A DNA stretch of 64,000 bases from NCBI GenBank assembly GCA_963920765.1, contig OY987244.1, positions 8,186,501 to 8,250,500 on the forward strand. Reading direction: 5' to 3'. Shown here in pieces: positions 1 to 11,519 of the stretch. The notes below the pieces were generated by a model that was not told where the DNA came from, did not search any database, and saw nothing but the letters and a program-made list of their open reading frames with translations. Position numbers and translations under genes: made by a program. The stretch comes from Ulota crispa (lineage: Eukaryota > Streptophyta > Bryopsida > Orthotrichales > Orthotrichaceae). How positions within the stretch are numbered: position 1 is the stretch's first letter; each line of letters opens with the position of its first letter.

Positions 1-1224
1 GCACAGATTTTATTGTTCTGAGGTTTTTTTTTTTGAGAAAATTGCGCGCTGAAGTTAGATTCATTGTTCAAATTCAATCTCTTCTATATCTTATTTTATT
101 TGTTTTTGGTGGAAGGTTAACTACAAGCATACATTTTTTGTCATGAATAAGGTTGTGAATAGTGTCATGAGTAGTGTTGTGAATAGTGTCCCAGAGCCTA
201 TGAGAAATTGCCACATTGAAAAGATGGGCATCAAGTTGAGCAAAGGGTGAGAATTTCCCTTGGGCACTCCCTTGGGCAATGAGGGCCTTTTTATTGAAAT
301 TTTGACATTTAACAAAATCTAAAAGTGCTTTTGGACTAATTTCACTTGGAATGTCTTTGTTGTAGAAATTAGAATCCTTACACCGTTGAATTTTTTTCAT
401 TTTTAATGTTTTTTAGTCAATAATAGAGGTTGAATTTTTTTTTGTATTAGATGGTTGTGTTTTGACAATTGCATTGCAGGTTCATTTGTGAATATGTGGT
501 CATAAATTTGGAAGAGGGGCCATTGGTTTTGAAGTAACAACAATAAACACTAAAGCATCCTAAGTGGCTACTTCCCAATTTTGTATCCAAAAGTTGCCAA
601 TTTGCATTAGAAGTTTTAAGCAGCTCCAGAAAAAGCAAAAAATTCCATACTCATCATCATTCAATCACAAATATCTTAAAATCCGCGCGGCCATTATGGA
701 TTCTTTTTGGGTAGTGCCATCTAGAAACCTTGAAGTTCAAGATTCGACAATTACAATTTTGTTTTGATGTTTAATAATGATCTTACAAGGACAATTCAAA
801 AACTTCAAAACTACCTTCCAAAAACGAGAAAAACACCCTTGGGCATTTAAGGGTTAAAAGGGTTTAGGAATTGGTTTGATGGGCTCCTATAAATAGGATG
901 TTGTATTTGAGGTGGAAGGACCCAACAACTCAAATGCTTATGAGTAACATGCTAGTACAAAGGGAGGTTGACACAACAAGTTGGCATTAAGTGTGGCTTG
1001 ATCCTTGACACAAGGGGCTGGCAGCCTTGCACAATAAATTGTCGCAAGGTAGCATTGAGTGTGACTTTATCCTTGACACAAGGGGCTGACATAGCAAATT
1101 AGCACCAAAGAACAACAAGATCTTTAATACAAGGGAGAGGCCACGTCATGGAATTCCAAGAGAGACTCATAGTTCTTCTCTCATTTTGCTTAAATAGGTT
1201 TAATTTTCATTGTGATGCTACTAA
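1..1224. other. AT-rich DNA, no recognised gene
   Basis: No gene is recognised. A 108-codon open frame on the minus strand (74-400) matches nothing I know and includes a short internally repetitive stretch (repeated T-I-H-N/D), so I do not call it a gene. An isolated element end of the type GGG-TTAA lies at 851-857. An imperfect tandem repeat is listed separately. Confidence 0.5.
950..1130. repeat. imperfect tandem repeat, about 70 bp unit
   Basis: The phrase 'ccttgacacaaggggctg' occurs twice about 70 bases apart, each time preceded by a 'gcatt(a/g)agtgtg' segment. A third, more decayed unit follows ('tttaatacaaggg'). No coding signal is seen. Confidence 0.6.
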
Positions 1225-2475
1225 CCCCTAAAGGCCAAAACAACTTTTTTTGGCAACATAACAACCATGGGCATGCTAGTACTTGTAAAATAATAAATAA
1301 ATTCTTGTAAAAATTTAGAAGATGTGTGCCCAAGGAGTAGCTTTCCAATTCAACAATTTTCAAACCATTTTGATTTGTTGAAAAAAAAGTTATGATGCAA
1401 TATGAAGTTTTGTTTGCTCAATGGGCAACATGAGCTAATTTTTTTTTCATTGTATTTGAAATTTTGGGATCTTGCCCAAAGGTAGAGGGACAAAGATATT
1501 TCTTTGTCAAATTTGACCCAACCTCATTCCATAAAGGCAATTGTTTTTGCTTGCTGCCCTTTACTTCACCTTTGTTTGAAGTGACTCTATGTTGATCAAG
1601 TTTGTCATAGTTGCAATTTTTGGCCAATCTCCATTTTTTCCCCTTCACTAGAGCTAGTTGAAATCTAAACCTCTATTGTTCACACTTTGAAGAGATTATT
1701 TTATGAGGAAGCTAAAAATTGTTGAAAAAACAACTTTGTATGAGAATTTTTTTGAAGCTAGTTTTGAATTCATGTTTTTAATATGTGTTCCTCAATTCAA
1801 AATGTTATGAATATTTTTTGGCACATGACCAGCTCTATTATAAAATTAAATTTGAAAAATTACAATAAAAATAGTGACACTAATTGGTGCAAGAACCTCC
1901 CCAAATTAGAGCTGCCCAAAATCTAAATGCCTCCAAAAAACTATTTCTCACTTCAAACCTTATGCTCACAATCTACATAGTAAATATCTTTCATCTTTTT
2001 ACTGTAGCATAATAAAATAATTTTCTATTTGATCCTAAGTTAAATTGCACCAAGAATTATTTTTCAATTTTGTTTTTGCCTTAGTTTCAGGGTTTTTTTT
2101 TCATTTTTTAAGAAATGCCAAAGTGGCAATTTTAAATGTTATAGTGGTGCTCCAAATTTCAACAATCATCCACATATAGGATAGAAAATATCACATTAGC
2201 ATATAATACATGTCTATAATTAGGTTTTCATCCACAATTTGGCGATTTCATCCAAGTTTTTTTTTTTAATTTGAAACTTTTTGGCAATTTCATCCAAATA
2301 ATCATGTTTTTTTTTTCTATAGGCTTGGTGCCGGTAAAAAAGAATTGGTGCTTTTTTGCTTCAAATCGCCAAAAAACAGAACACTCCTTAGTTTGCTATC
2401 AAAATGACTAGTTTGCTATCAAAATGACTCATTTTGAGTGTTTTTTGGAGAAACATAGTCAAAGACCTTTAAGGG
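1225..2475. mobile_element. candidate TTAA-flanked non-autonomous element (1.25 kb)
   Basis: The left end reads CTAA followed by CCCCTAAAGG; the right end reads CCTTTAAGGG followed by TTAA. These are the inverted ends of the element set seen at 3228, 27775, 45082 and 48965. The interior was not matched to another copy in the window, so the two ends may belong to different insertions. No open frame of note lies inside. Confidence 0.35.
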
Positions 2476-2479
2476 TTAA

Positions 2480-3223
2480 ACACACCTTTTTGTTGCAAAT
2501 GACATGCGCACTAATTGATTGTAAAATATTGCTTCAAAGCTCTCTTTTAATATGCACTCTAACTAAATGCATTGATTACCATTTCCAATGAGATTTTTTT
2601 TTTTTTTTTTCTTTGTCACCTTCATCTTACTAATACAAGCCTTATATGGAGCGGCCATTGAAGGCGCTCTTAGCCATAACTTGCCCTATATGGGGAGGGA
2701 TTATTTGTGCCATGCACTTTTTAGCAGTGCAAGTCTTACTTTGTTTTTGACGATGCTCATATTGAAGAGAGGCCCAAGGGGTTGGGCATGTTGCTGGGGC
2801 AGTGTTGTGTATGCGACTAAGATAGACATATCCGTCGCCTGCCACCTTTCAAAGCCGCATTCTCTATTTGAAGTGTTCTATGCAAACTCTTGAACTCAAA
2901 TTGGAGCAGAGAATGCCATTTGTACAAGCGAATCTTGCCACATGTCAGTGTAAGAGTTAGTTTGGGAGGGTTGGGATTGGGACCGTCAAGTACACGTATA
3001 AGAACACATCCAAGCAGTTACAAGGTTAGTATAAAATTACATTTAGGGCCCTATGAGCTATAACTTTGCCCTTTAGTATAAAATATTCTACAACACTTTA
3101 TCCATAAAAATGACTTTCCATGATAGTTTGTTGAAAGGCCTATCCTACGGATTTTTTTCCTAAATTTTTCAAGAACTTACGACTCCCCAAACCCTTAATT
3201 GGTCAGATATGGCTATGTCTACC
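2480..3223. other. intergenic, with a slightly GC-richer patch
   Basis: A patch at about 2640-2960 is richer in G+C than its surroundings and carries overlapping open frames of about 100 (plus) and 67 (minus) codons, neither recognisable. The plus frame begins with a poly-T-encoded phenylalanine run, which argues against a real protein. Nothing else is seen. Confidence 0.4.
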
Positions 3224-3227
3224 TTAT

Positions 3228-4186
3228 CCCCGAAAGGACCAAGACCTTTTTTCTTTGAAAATCACTGAAAATTGCCACTTTTTGGGGAATGAGTAGAAAT
3301 ATAGGAAAAAAAGTTTTTTTGGAGACCCAACCATAAGATCTTGCCCTAGACTATGGGAGGTACTTGTGGGAGAAAAAAATCAGCTCATTCTAGATATAGA
3401 GCATTGAGATATTGACATCTAAAGTGAAAAAACAAAATTCCCTTGTGCCCAAAAGTTTCAAAAGCCTTTGACCTCTCTTATATCAAAAAAATTGCTCTAC
3501 GCAAAGTTGAGGTTTATTTTTTCCATGTTGAAGACCAAACTAAGTAATTGTGGAAAATTTTCAAATGAACTAGAGGTGTGAATCATACTTTGTAGAATCT
3601 TGCAATGCTGTAAGGCCCTGAAATTTGCATACACAGTAGGAAAAATTGGAGGATTTATGTAAAATTGAGAAATCTGAATTACTTTGATCCAAATGGTGAT
3701 GACCAAGGAATCTTAGTCATTTATAAATTGGAAAAAACAAAAAAAGTCAAAAAACAAACACACAAAGAGCTCAAAAAAAATAAAGCACCAAATTTTACAA
3801 GGGGCAAAAGGAATAGAGATTTGGGAGTCCCATACCTACCATCAAACTAAAAGTTCTCACTCATCAATCAAATTTGAATGATTAAAAGCTTCCCAAGTAT
3901 ATGTGAGTCTATAGAACCAATTTCAGATTTTTATTTATTTTTAAATCCAAATTTTAATTATTTTTTGGGCAACCCACCTTTCCTCATTTTTCAAAAATTC
4001 ATGCATAACTTCTTCAATAAATGTTGGAATGAAGAAAGAATTAGATACCCATGTAGATCTTTGAGTTCCTCATCTTCCATAAAAGTTTTAGAAAATCACA
4101 CATACTAGTTTAGCTGTAAGTACATGCCCAAAATTTACATGCTTGAAACTCCACTTGGCCTGAGGGGCCACTTGGGCCTTTAGAGG
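3228..4186 (+). mobile_element. TTAA-type element, family 1, copy A
   Basis: A 959 bp element. Left end CCCCGAAAGGACC is preceded by TTAT (3224-3227); right end GGCCTTTAGAGG is followed by TTAT (4187-4190), a matching 4-bp flank. The interior is clearly homologous to the copies at 16552-17779 and 17784-18728, including the stretch around 3665-3800 (roughly 85% alike by eye). The right-arm segment just inside the 3' end is shared by all family 1 copies. No intact protein gene is visible, so it is non-autonomous. The superfamily is inferred from the ends only: a TTAA-like target plus a CCC start resembles piggyBac. Confidence 0.7.
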
Positions 4187-4258
4187 TTATTTTTGTACTC
4201 TGATTTGAGATTCTCTTCATACGGAAGGCTATCCTCAAAGTTTTACCTCTATGCCATA

Positions 4259-4571
4259 AGGTAGCAACACCCATAACCATCAAATTAAGGTTTTGAACAT
4301 GATGATTACTAATAAACATCTAACAAGTTATAGGATCCTATTAGCAAGAGAAAAATGATGAGTTTGCACTTTTGAATGTATTATTTGAATAATGTGAGAA
4401 TGAGTTGTGAATTTTCAAAGAGCAATCTGCAATTACACTTAATACCAACATTAAGGTTTCATGTTCACATGTTGTACATCCTTGTAATTACATCTATTCA
4501 CTTCCACAAATTTTCCAAAATTATAGAGATAATGGTTATGGGTACAGTGATGGTTATGGGTGTTGCTACCT
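4259..4571 (+). mobile_element. 313-bp MITE with TA flanks, copy 1
   Basis: Perfectly inverted ends (AGGTAGCAACACCCATAAC and its complement) are flanked by TA on both sides (4257-4258, 4572-4573). Copies of almost identical length lie at 20748-21061 and 31150-31462. The TA duplication and small size fit a Tc1/mariner-type MITE. Confidence 0.75.
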
Positions 4572-4573
4572 TA

Positions 4574-6361
4574 TATGAAGGTCTGCTTCTGTAATGGCTT
4601 CTTAGAATGCTTGCTACAAGGCCGATTTATCTGTTATTCGATCTGTTAGGGAGTGTACATTTATCAGTGCTAATTTAATTTGGTGGTCTAAATTACATGT
4701 TATAATTTCATAGTTTGTGTTATTCCTGGGGTTATTGTTCCTTTTAATTTGACTACCTGGCGGCTAGACTTGGTTCAATGACTACGGCAAAACTTGCCCT
4801 ACTTTGTAGTCCATCTCCCATTTTAATCCTTAGGTTCCAAATCTATTTTCCTCCTCTAAACAGAAGGTTTCTTGTTTGTTTAGGACATAATTTGTCATCA
4901 AGCTCGTGTTCTTGTTACGTAGTATCTCCTATTATTTTGCTAAAAGTCTTTTATGTGAGCTTGTTTGCATAACTCTTGCTTTCCCAAACCTATTCTTCTC
5001 AAGTGTATGTGTCTTTTTCCAATTCAATAGTAAGAGAATGTGGTGTCACAAAAACCATCTTTCACATGAATACATGGAAAGTTTGAAACCAATATGAACT
5101 TTATTTATGCAATAAAATTGTGTTTTTAAGAATATTAAGTTGAGTGAACCAAGCATGTCAATAACATAACTCCTATATGTTTTTGACTTATATCTTGATT
5201 GAGGTCTTATAAATATGAATTGCATTAGCAATTTGGAGATAAAAATTGGTACTGAATATTGAACCAAAAAATTACATTTGTAAAATTACTATTGGAAGGT
5301 TAGATTCCATAACTACTAGTATCATCGATACTTGAAACCCAAATTTTATAATAATCCTTTTAAATTTATTTTCATTCTATTTACTTTTCTATAAAGAATT
5401 TGTTGCAAGAATTGATATGATTCAAATGATTAATGTTTTAATTTTTTGTAATCTAAAAATACAAAGAAGTTTTCAAGACTTATGACAAGCCATGGCATCT
5501 TTCATTTGTTTTTAGCCTTTTCAAACTTTATCAGAAAATTTAAAGGTGAATCTATGCTAAGGCTACTACTGAGAACCACTCAAATTTTTATGTTGGTGAT
5601 TTTTCAAAAAATGGGCTCACCTCCATGTTGGATTTCTACTTAGGCCAAGGTCCATGCCATCTCATGTGGATGAAAGTTCTATACAATATTCTACATATCC
5701 CAATGAAAGTAGGTCCTATTTTTTCCAAGTTTTAAATGACATAGTTTTGTTTTGGTTTCTTTGAAGTAATTCAAGCTAAATTTAATGATAAGAACATAGC
5801 ACCTTAAACTTCAAATCCATGTTTTTATCTATATGTTTAATCCAGTTATAATCCACTGTATTGATATGGACCTGATTATAATCTCTCTTTTGTTTTTACC
5901 AATGCCAAGCAACACAATATTATGTATTTTATTTTAAACCTCCTCTTCCCACAATTACATCCAACAAAAGTAAAATACTACTGATTCTATAACAACCCCT
6001 CATAGTTTTGCTAAAAACTATGGGTCATATGTGTGACAATTTTTTTTTGCATAGTCGCATTTTTGAAAACACAATTAAGATGTTTGACAAAATGTTCTTC
6101 CATTTTGAATGAATGGAACTTCTAAAGACCATCCTAAATAATTTCAATTAAGATGACATTGTCACATTTGGATGGAGGTAAGTACACTTGGACAAGTCAT
6201 TGATGATTTTATTCCATGATGTAGATATTTATGGATGTGCATGGCTTCATTGTTTCAAGATAATAGCAAATTACATTACCTTGGAAAGCCAAAAAAAGAA
6301 TCCTTGATAAAAACTAGCCCTAATATATAGTGAATAAATAGATTATTCAATTTTGAACCAG
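4574..6361. other. AT-rich DNA without recognisable features
   Basis: Only short, unrelated open frames (73 codons or fewer) are present. No repeat shared with the rest of the window, RNA gene or splice-supported exon was recognised. Confidence 0.5.
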
Positions 6362-6491
6362 CACTATAAGAAAATCATGGTCAAATCTACAAAAAATTAA
6401 CAAAAATTATGACTTAATCTACAATATATTGTAAATTAGGACACAATTTTTGTCAACTTTTTATAGATTTGACCATGATTTTCTTTTAGCG
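6362..6491. mobile_element. CACTA-like MITE (130 bp)
   Basis: Starts CACTATAAGAAAATCATGG and ends with the near-complement (ccatgattttcttttagcg), giving an almost full-length hairpin with a short AT loop. The CACTA(T/C)AAGAAAA end is typical of plant CACTA (En/Spm) miniature derivatives. The right terminus is diverged by two bases. Confidence 0.65.
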
Positions 6492-6665
6492 CAGGGATAC
6501 GAACCTTGACGCTTGGCCACTTACACCACTTGTGTAAGGACCCCTTTAAGGCCCCTTAGTGGCAAACGAATGTCTCAATCGTATGACAATCAAAGTAGCT
6601 AACGATGGTGCATGAGGCTTGGCGAAAACTGGGTACCACGCTACCAGCCTGGGTGTTTCCCGTGA
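6492..6665 (-). repeat. tRNA-like B-box segment, possible SINE fragment
   Basis: On the minus strand, GGTTCGTATCCCTGCG resembles a pol III B box (GGTTCGANTCC), preceded by GTGTAAGTGGCCAAGCG, which resembles an A box but is too close for a normal tRNA. The segment is GC-richer than its surroundings. No cloverleaf can be drawn, so a tRNA-derived SINE fragment is the best guess, with low certainty. Confidence 0.2.
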
Positions 6666-6920
6666 AAACAAAGTCTGTCAGCTCAATTTCAAAATGGGCA
6701 CTAAAAGATATTTTTTAAAGTACTGATCAGGACAGACTGCACTTGATTCCATACAAGTCATTTCAACAATGTGGCCCAACAATGTGCGCAGCCAAGCAGA
6801 GCCCCTGCCCTGACCTGCCCGGGTGGGCAGGTGGACCGCATCAGGCTGGACACCTGTCTGGGGTAACCTCCAAACTATTTCATTCCCAAACATTTTGTAT
6901 TCCGAACACCCACTAACTTA

Positions 6921-7224
6921 CACTGAATATTGCGTTTAGGTTGGCGCATACTAATTCACTGACATTTTAAACTATTTAAATATTTACTGCTACTACAGTA
7001 GTTTTCATCAAAGTTCATTGCAACAAACTATTTTTAAAGGGCTTCGCAACAACAATGAAACTACACAAAATTAAATTAGGGGTGTTCAAATTGTAAAGTA
7101 TGTAAGAAATTCAATTATCTAAAGATTTTTTTGCATCTCCAAGTGACCAAGTGATGAGAGATGAGGTAACTTACCAGGGTAAGGCGACCTAATTGTCAAG
7201 GCAACCTAAATTCAATATTTAGTG
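6921..7224. mobile_element. MITE with TA flanks, CACTGAATATTGCG ends, copy 1
   Basis: Inverted ends (CACTGAATATTGCGTTTAGG against cctaaattcaatatttagtg) are flanked by TA on both sides. A second copy with the same ends and TA flanks is at 22441-22724. The size and TA target suggest a Tc1/mariner-type MITE. Confidence 0.7.
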
Positions 7225-7252
7225 TACAATACTTAAACCCCCTTTCTACTTT

Positions 7253-7375
7253 TCATGTGAGGGAGGTGGTCAATGAAGCTTAAATACAGCCGACCAATAA
7301 TTGGTTGATTTTTCTAGAACCCCATCTAATCAACTATTGGTTAGCTGTATTTAGCTTCATTGACCACTTCCTTGC
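7253..7375. mobile_element. hairpin MITE, first of an adjacent pair
   Basis: Arms begin CATGTGAGGGAGGTGGTCAA and fold back on the complementary half ending near 7375 (ttgaccacttcc). The neighbouring hairpin at 7418-7557 has the same outer motif CCATGTGAGGGGGTGGTC. The two are related but not identical in their loops. Confidence 0.55.
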
Positions 7376-7417
7376 TTGGAAGGATGCACTTATCCCCTTA
7401 CTACTTAAGCATTCTTC

Positions 7418-7557
7418 CATGTGAGGGGGTGGTCGGTGAAGTTTTTTTTTGGCCCACTAATAATTGGTTGGATGGAATTCTAGAAAAACTCAAACCCCCA
7501 TTCTACCAATTTTTGATGGGCCAAAAGTAACTTCAGTGGCCGGCCCCCTCACATGGA
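7418..7557. mobile_element. hairpin MITE, second of an adjacent pair
   Basis: Outer arms CCATGTGAGGGGGTGG and gccggccccctcacatgg fold back, with an inner stem around ggccca / tgggcc. It lies 42 bp from a related hairpin (7253-7375), giving a tandem pair. Confidence 0.55.
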
Positions 7558-8765
7558 AAGATGTCCTTAGCCCCTCCCACTTCACCCTTTACCACTTAGG
7601 GATAGATTCTATACTCTTATCAGGGTTGTAAAACTTAAGACCAACAAATAAGTTTGCACTATTTTGTAGTTCTTAAAGTTTACAGTTATTGAAGAACATG
7701 GAGGTTTGCTCTTAAACTCTTACTGTTTAACCCTTAATTACTCCCCTTACTATTCAACCTCTTAAATCTTGAAGGATCAACCAGGCTCTACATCTCCAAA
7801 TGTGTAAAGAATTGTTATAAAGCGCAGTGGGAAAAAATTGTTTAATGGTGACTTTCAAATAAAAATTTAGACTACGGTCTTCAAATCACATTTGTAATAT
7901 TGGATCTCTCATTGCACTCACCTGTGTTTATCAACAACACATAAATGAAATAAACCAAAAATTAGTCTAAGATGAGTTATTGGTTTGAAGCCAATGAAGA
8001 TACAAAACATAAGATTGCTGCAAATCTAAAGTGTAAGTTTCAATCATGGTGGCGATTGTTTGAGGTTTTCTTTTATCATCCTTCTTTTTTGAAGTTGTTC
8101 TAGTGAAGCATCCTTTTGAACAAAGGAATATGGTTTTTGAAGTAACACATGCTTGAACTCTTTGAACTATGGAATAGTAACCCAAAAAAAAAAAAAAAAA
8201 ATCTATACCATATAAACACTAGAAAGTAGCACAATAACCCAATAAAATATGGATGGATGAAGAAATCAAGTTTGTGTGTTCTTGAGATTTTCTTATATTT
8301 CTTTGTCATTTCAAATTTGAATTTTTTACTTACAGGAATGACTACCTTTTCCTTGTTGATTCTTGAGTTTAATTTCCAAACAGGGAAGTTGTGTTATAAG
8401 ATTAAAATTTAGGGAATTAATTAGATGATGACAATCCAACAAAAAAAATTGGGCTATGATCCATGTATCATAGTCATATGGCTGGATCTTTCATTACACC
8501 CCCTTATTTTTATTTTTTATTTTTAATTCTTCTAAAATTAATTATGTGTTGAAACAGAATAGATATCACAATAAAAAAAATCCTTCATATTTATGTTGCA
8601 ATGCAATAATTATGATGATCCATGAAGATTATTTTACATGTCTTACTTTTTAAGTGGTTTTTTTATTGATTTAAAAAAATTATTTTTTGAAGGGAAGCAT
8701 TTCACTAGTTTGAACTAAAGAGCATTTGCACTCATGAAGTGAGAAAGTATATACTCTAAAATATT
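7558..8765. other. AT-rich DNA without recognisable features
   Basis: Only short frames and homopolymer runs (poly-A near 8187) occur; no gene or repeat was recognised. Confidence 0.5.
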
Positions 8766-9007
8766 GAATTTTCTACAAGAGCCTAACTACTATCAATGAA
8801 TGGAAAACCCATTAACGACCAATTTGAACATGTTTGCTATCCTTCACCGTTCAAGTTCTCAACCACGTGATGTACCTAGAATTCTAGAATTTTCTACAAG
8901 AGCCTAACTACTGTCGATGAATGAAAAACCCATTAATGACCAATTTGAACATGTTTGCTATCCTTCACCGTTCAAGTTCTCAACCACGTGATGTACCTAG
9001 AACTCCA
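8766..9007. repeat. tandem duplication, 121-bp unit, two copies
   Basis: Units 8766-8886 and 8887-9007 are nearly identical, with a handful of substitutions (for example catg-free 'tatcaatgaatgg' against 'tgtcgatgaatga'). No coding signal was found. Confidence 0.85.
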
Positions 9008-9008
9008 A

Positions 9009-9855
9009 AAGGCTTATGCACTTTTTATGCTTTGATCTCATTACAAACTAGTTTTGTTTGGGAAAAAACCCTCCTCGAAATTTGTATAACCCTCTAAATG
9101 GAATCTAATATTGACTCAAAGGCCAATGTTGAAAAAATATATATTAACATCAAATACTAGCATAAACACATAGTGGTATTTTGTGCTTAGAACAATATAT
9201 TTAATTCTAAATTTTTATGTACCTTGAATCCTTTGCGATGTTGAGAAATGATTTTTTTGCTAAGTTGTGAGTCAATGTTCAATACTATTTTAGGGTCACC
9301 AAAATTCTTAAATAGATTTATATCATACTTCTTTGAAAATGACCAAAACATGTAATTGTACCAATTTAGGATTGAATAGTCTACATACGTTTTGTTAGAT
9401 TTGTGATAATTATTTCTTGATTTGTAAAAAAATTGAAGGATTGGAAAGCAATTGTTAGAACCAAGTTCCATATTTCTATAGAGACCATATCATTAAATGA
9501 TAGTAGATCATAAACCTAGAATGGTTACTAGTCAAAAACAACTACTCACTTTAATATTTGAACTCAACAAGGTTTCTTCATCATCCTTTGCAATAAATTT
9601 AATTGTGAAAAAGAAAAATTGGTTGTGCTCACTTTGTCTACACTAAAAAGAAATAATAGTGGATATGATAAAATCAATGTTTTATTTGAATATTTCTATA
9701 GTAGTTCTTTGTAGATGATGAATATTTGTATTATTGATTACTTAAATACATCATATTGGATCAGTGACCACAATTTGTTAAGTTCAAGAGCTAGGTTTTT
9801 GAAAATCTAAATAAATAAAGAGTACAGTTTCTCTTGCACGTCATCCTTAAACTGT
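9009..9855. other. AT-rich DNA, no recognised gene
   Basis: A 94-codon minus frame (9187-9471) is unrecognised and lysine/asparagine-rich as expected from composition. The region may belong to the decayed retroelement that follows, but I see no motif in it. Confidence 0.4.
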
Positions 9856-10275
9856 TTGATAAAATGAAACAATTCAATCAAGTGCTAGAGATATTTTTAA
9901 GATGCATCATCAATTAAAACAAGTGATTAAATAATTGACTTGCTAGTTGTTGAGTTTGTGTACAATAACTTCATTTGTACTTCAACTCAATATACACAAA
10001 TCTACTCCAATTATAATCACTCCCAAATTTTGATTTTTTGTACAAGCTCAACGATGACATTTGAGCATCCTAGATATAAACCTATAGTTTTTGAAACTTC
10101 AAGCCACCACATAAGTCCAATTCTTTCTATATGCAAAGGACCACAAGGCATTGGCAAATCATTTAAAATAATGATAACAATAAAAGTTCTTGAACTTGGT
10201 AACAAAGTAAAGTTTTTAGATGAGAATATGAAAACTACAAAAGGATATGACATTTGGACTATTGGAGGTTAGGGT
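9856..10275 (+). mobile_element. Ty3/Gypsy-type integrase fossil (short remnant)
   Basis: Translated pieces resemble the end of a Ty3/Gypsy integrase core: a 'NQVLE-FLRC' stretch followed by 'VEFVYNNF..STQ' and 'NYNHSQ', in the order of the usual E-x-x-L/LRC, EFAYN and NYGYHP motifs. A downstream 'GNKVKFL' could be the start of the C-terminal domain. It is old and broken; no LTRs or other pol domains were recognised nearby. The assignment rests on motif order only. Confidence 0.45.
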
Positions 10276-11080
10276 GTTTTCAACTTGATTTTTTTGGTTA
10301 CTTATAAGATTTTCTTATATGTTTGTAAAGGTATATATGATCTTCTATGTTTTATTTTGAGACAACATAAGAATTAATTAAGCCTAAGAACATGCTACAC
10401 CAATTGCTTTGCACTGCAATTAATAGTCATAAAGAACACAAGGTGGATGTAATACAATACTGAAATTGTAGCACATACAAGATAAGTTGAAAATTTTCAT
10501 ACATCATCCCAACAACAACATCAATAATAGCCCTTGTACTCTTGAGATGAATGTAGTTTATGCACCTTTCAAATTTGTAAGAATTTTGTCAAAATTCCTT
10601 AACAAACCATATCCAATTCAATATCAACTTCTTGAAATTTCAAGGTAAGGTCTCTATGTCAAACCATTTAAATCGTACACAAAAAAAAAGACATTAATAA
10701 TTAGCATAATGATACAACCATGAGTTTGAGTTATAATATTATCTTGTTCAACATCTAATCCTCATATCCTTTATTATGTAAATATCAAGGTCTAGAGTTT
10801 ATGAACCTCCAAAACAACAATTGAACCTTTGCAACTTTATTGCTATCTAGAAGTGAAGAACATTGTCCTCAAAAGGTAACTTTTCAAAAAGGTTTTGAGT
10901 GACTAAAAAAATCACTAACAAAATATGATTTGCCTCATAGAAAGAAGTTTTGACTATCAGTGGTGATTGAAGGAACTTGTCCATTTTGTTTTGTTAAGGG
11001 ATAAAAAAATAGCATGATTGCTACCATTCTTAACTAGATATTTATTTATTTATACATGTTAGGATCACAAAATGCACTTA
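10276..11080. other. AT-rich DNA without recognisable features
   Basis: No open frame, hairpin or shared repeat of note; this stretch leads directly to the Harbinger left end. Confidence 0.5.
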
Positions 11081-11239
11081 GGGCGGCTTCACACTATGGC
11101 CAAAGGTCAAGAGGCCGTCGGTCTGCACGAATCAGATTGCACAAAATCAAGAGTCTAGCCGCTCACGCCTTCACACTAGAGGCCAAACTCCAAAGGCCGT
11201 CTTCCGTCATTTGCCTACATGGCAGCACTTTATCATCCA

Positions 11240-11313
11240 AGATTGACGGCCTTTGGGCAAGAGTTTAGGTCCAACAAAATGCTGGATCCAAACTCTTGCC
11301 CAAAGGCCGTCAA
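11240..11313. repeat. perfect 22-bp-arm hairpin in the Harbinger leader
   Basis: GACGGCCTTTGGGCAAGAGT and its complement (actcttgcccaaaggccgtc) face each other across a loop of under 30 bases. The GGCCAAAGG/GGCCGTC words are also repeated between 11095 and 11215, as expected of subterminal transposase-binding repeats. Confidence 0.6.
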
Positions 11314-11519
11314 AAATTTTAATTTTTTTGAATAAAAAAATCCAAAACTGACTAGATTTTGGCTGTTAGGTCAAAAACCCTTTTCTTGGAAGGAGGGAAA
11401 GGGCCCTCCCCTTCTTCTTCTTCCCTCTCTTCATCTCTCTCTCTCTTTCAATTTTTGTTGTTTGATAGGGTTTGCTCCTTGTTTTGCAGCTATACTTGTT
11501 GTTTCCAAAAGTAGAGAAC

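Noticed and set aside
6486-6540. Possible tRNA gene on the minus strand
   Set aside because: Only a B-box-like word is convincing; the spacing to the A-box-like word is too small and no cloverleaf can be drawn.
10135-10185. A Walker A-like GPQGIGKS peptide in a 110-codon frame
   Set aside because: It lies within sequence resembling a decayed Gypsy integrase, with no Walker B or other ATPase motif; a chance match is more likely.
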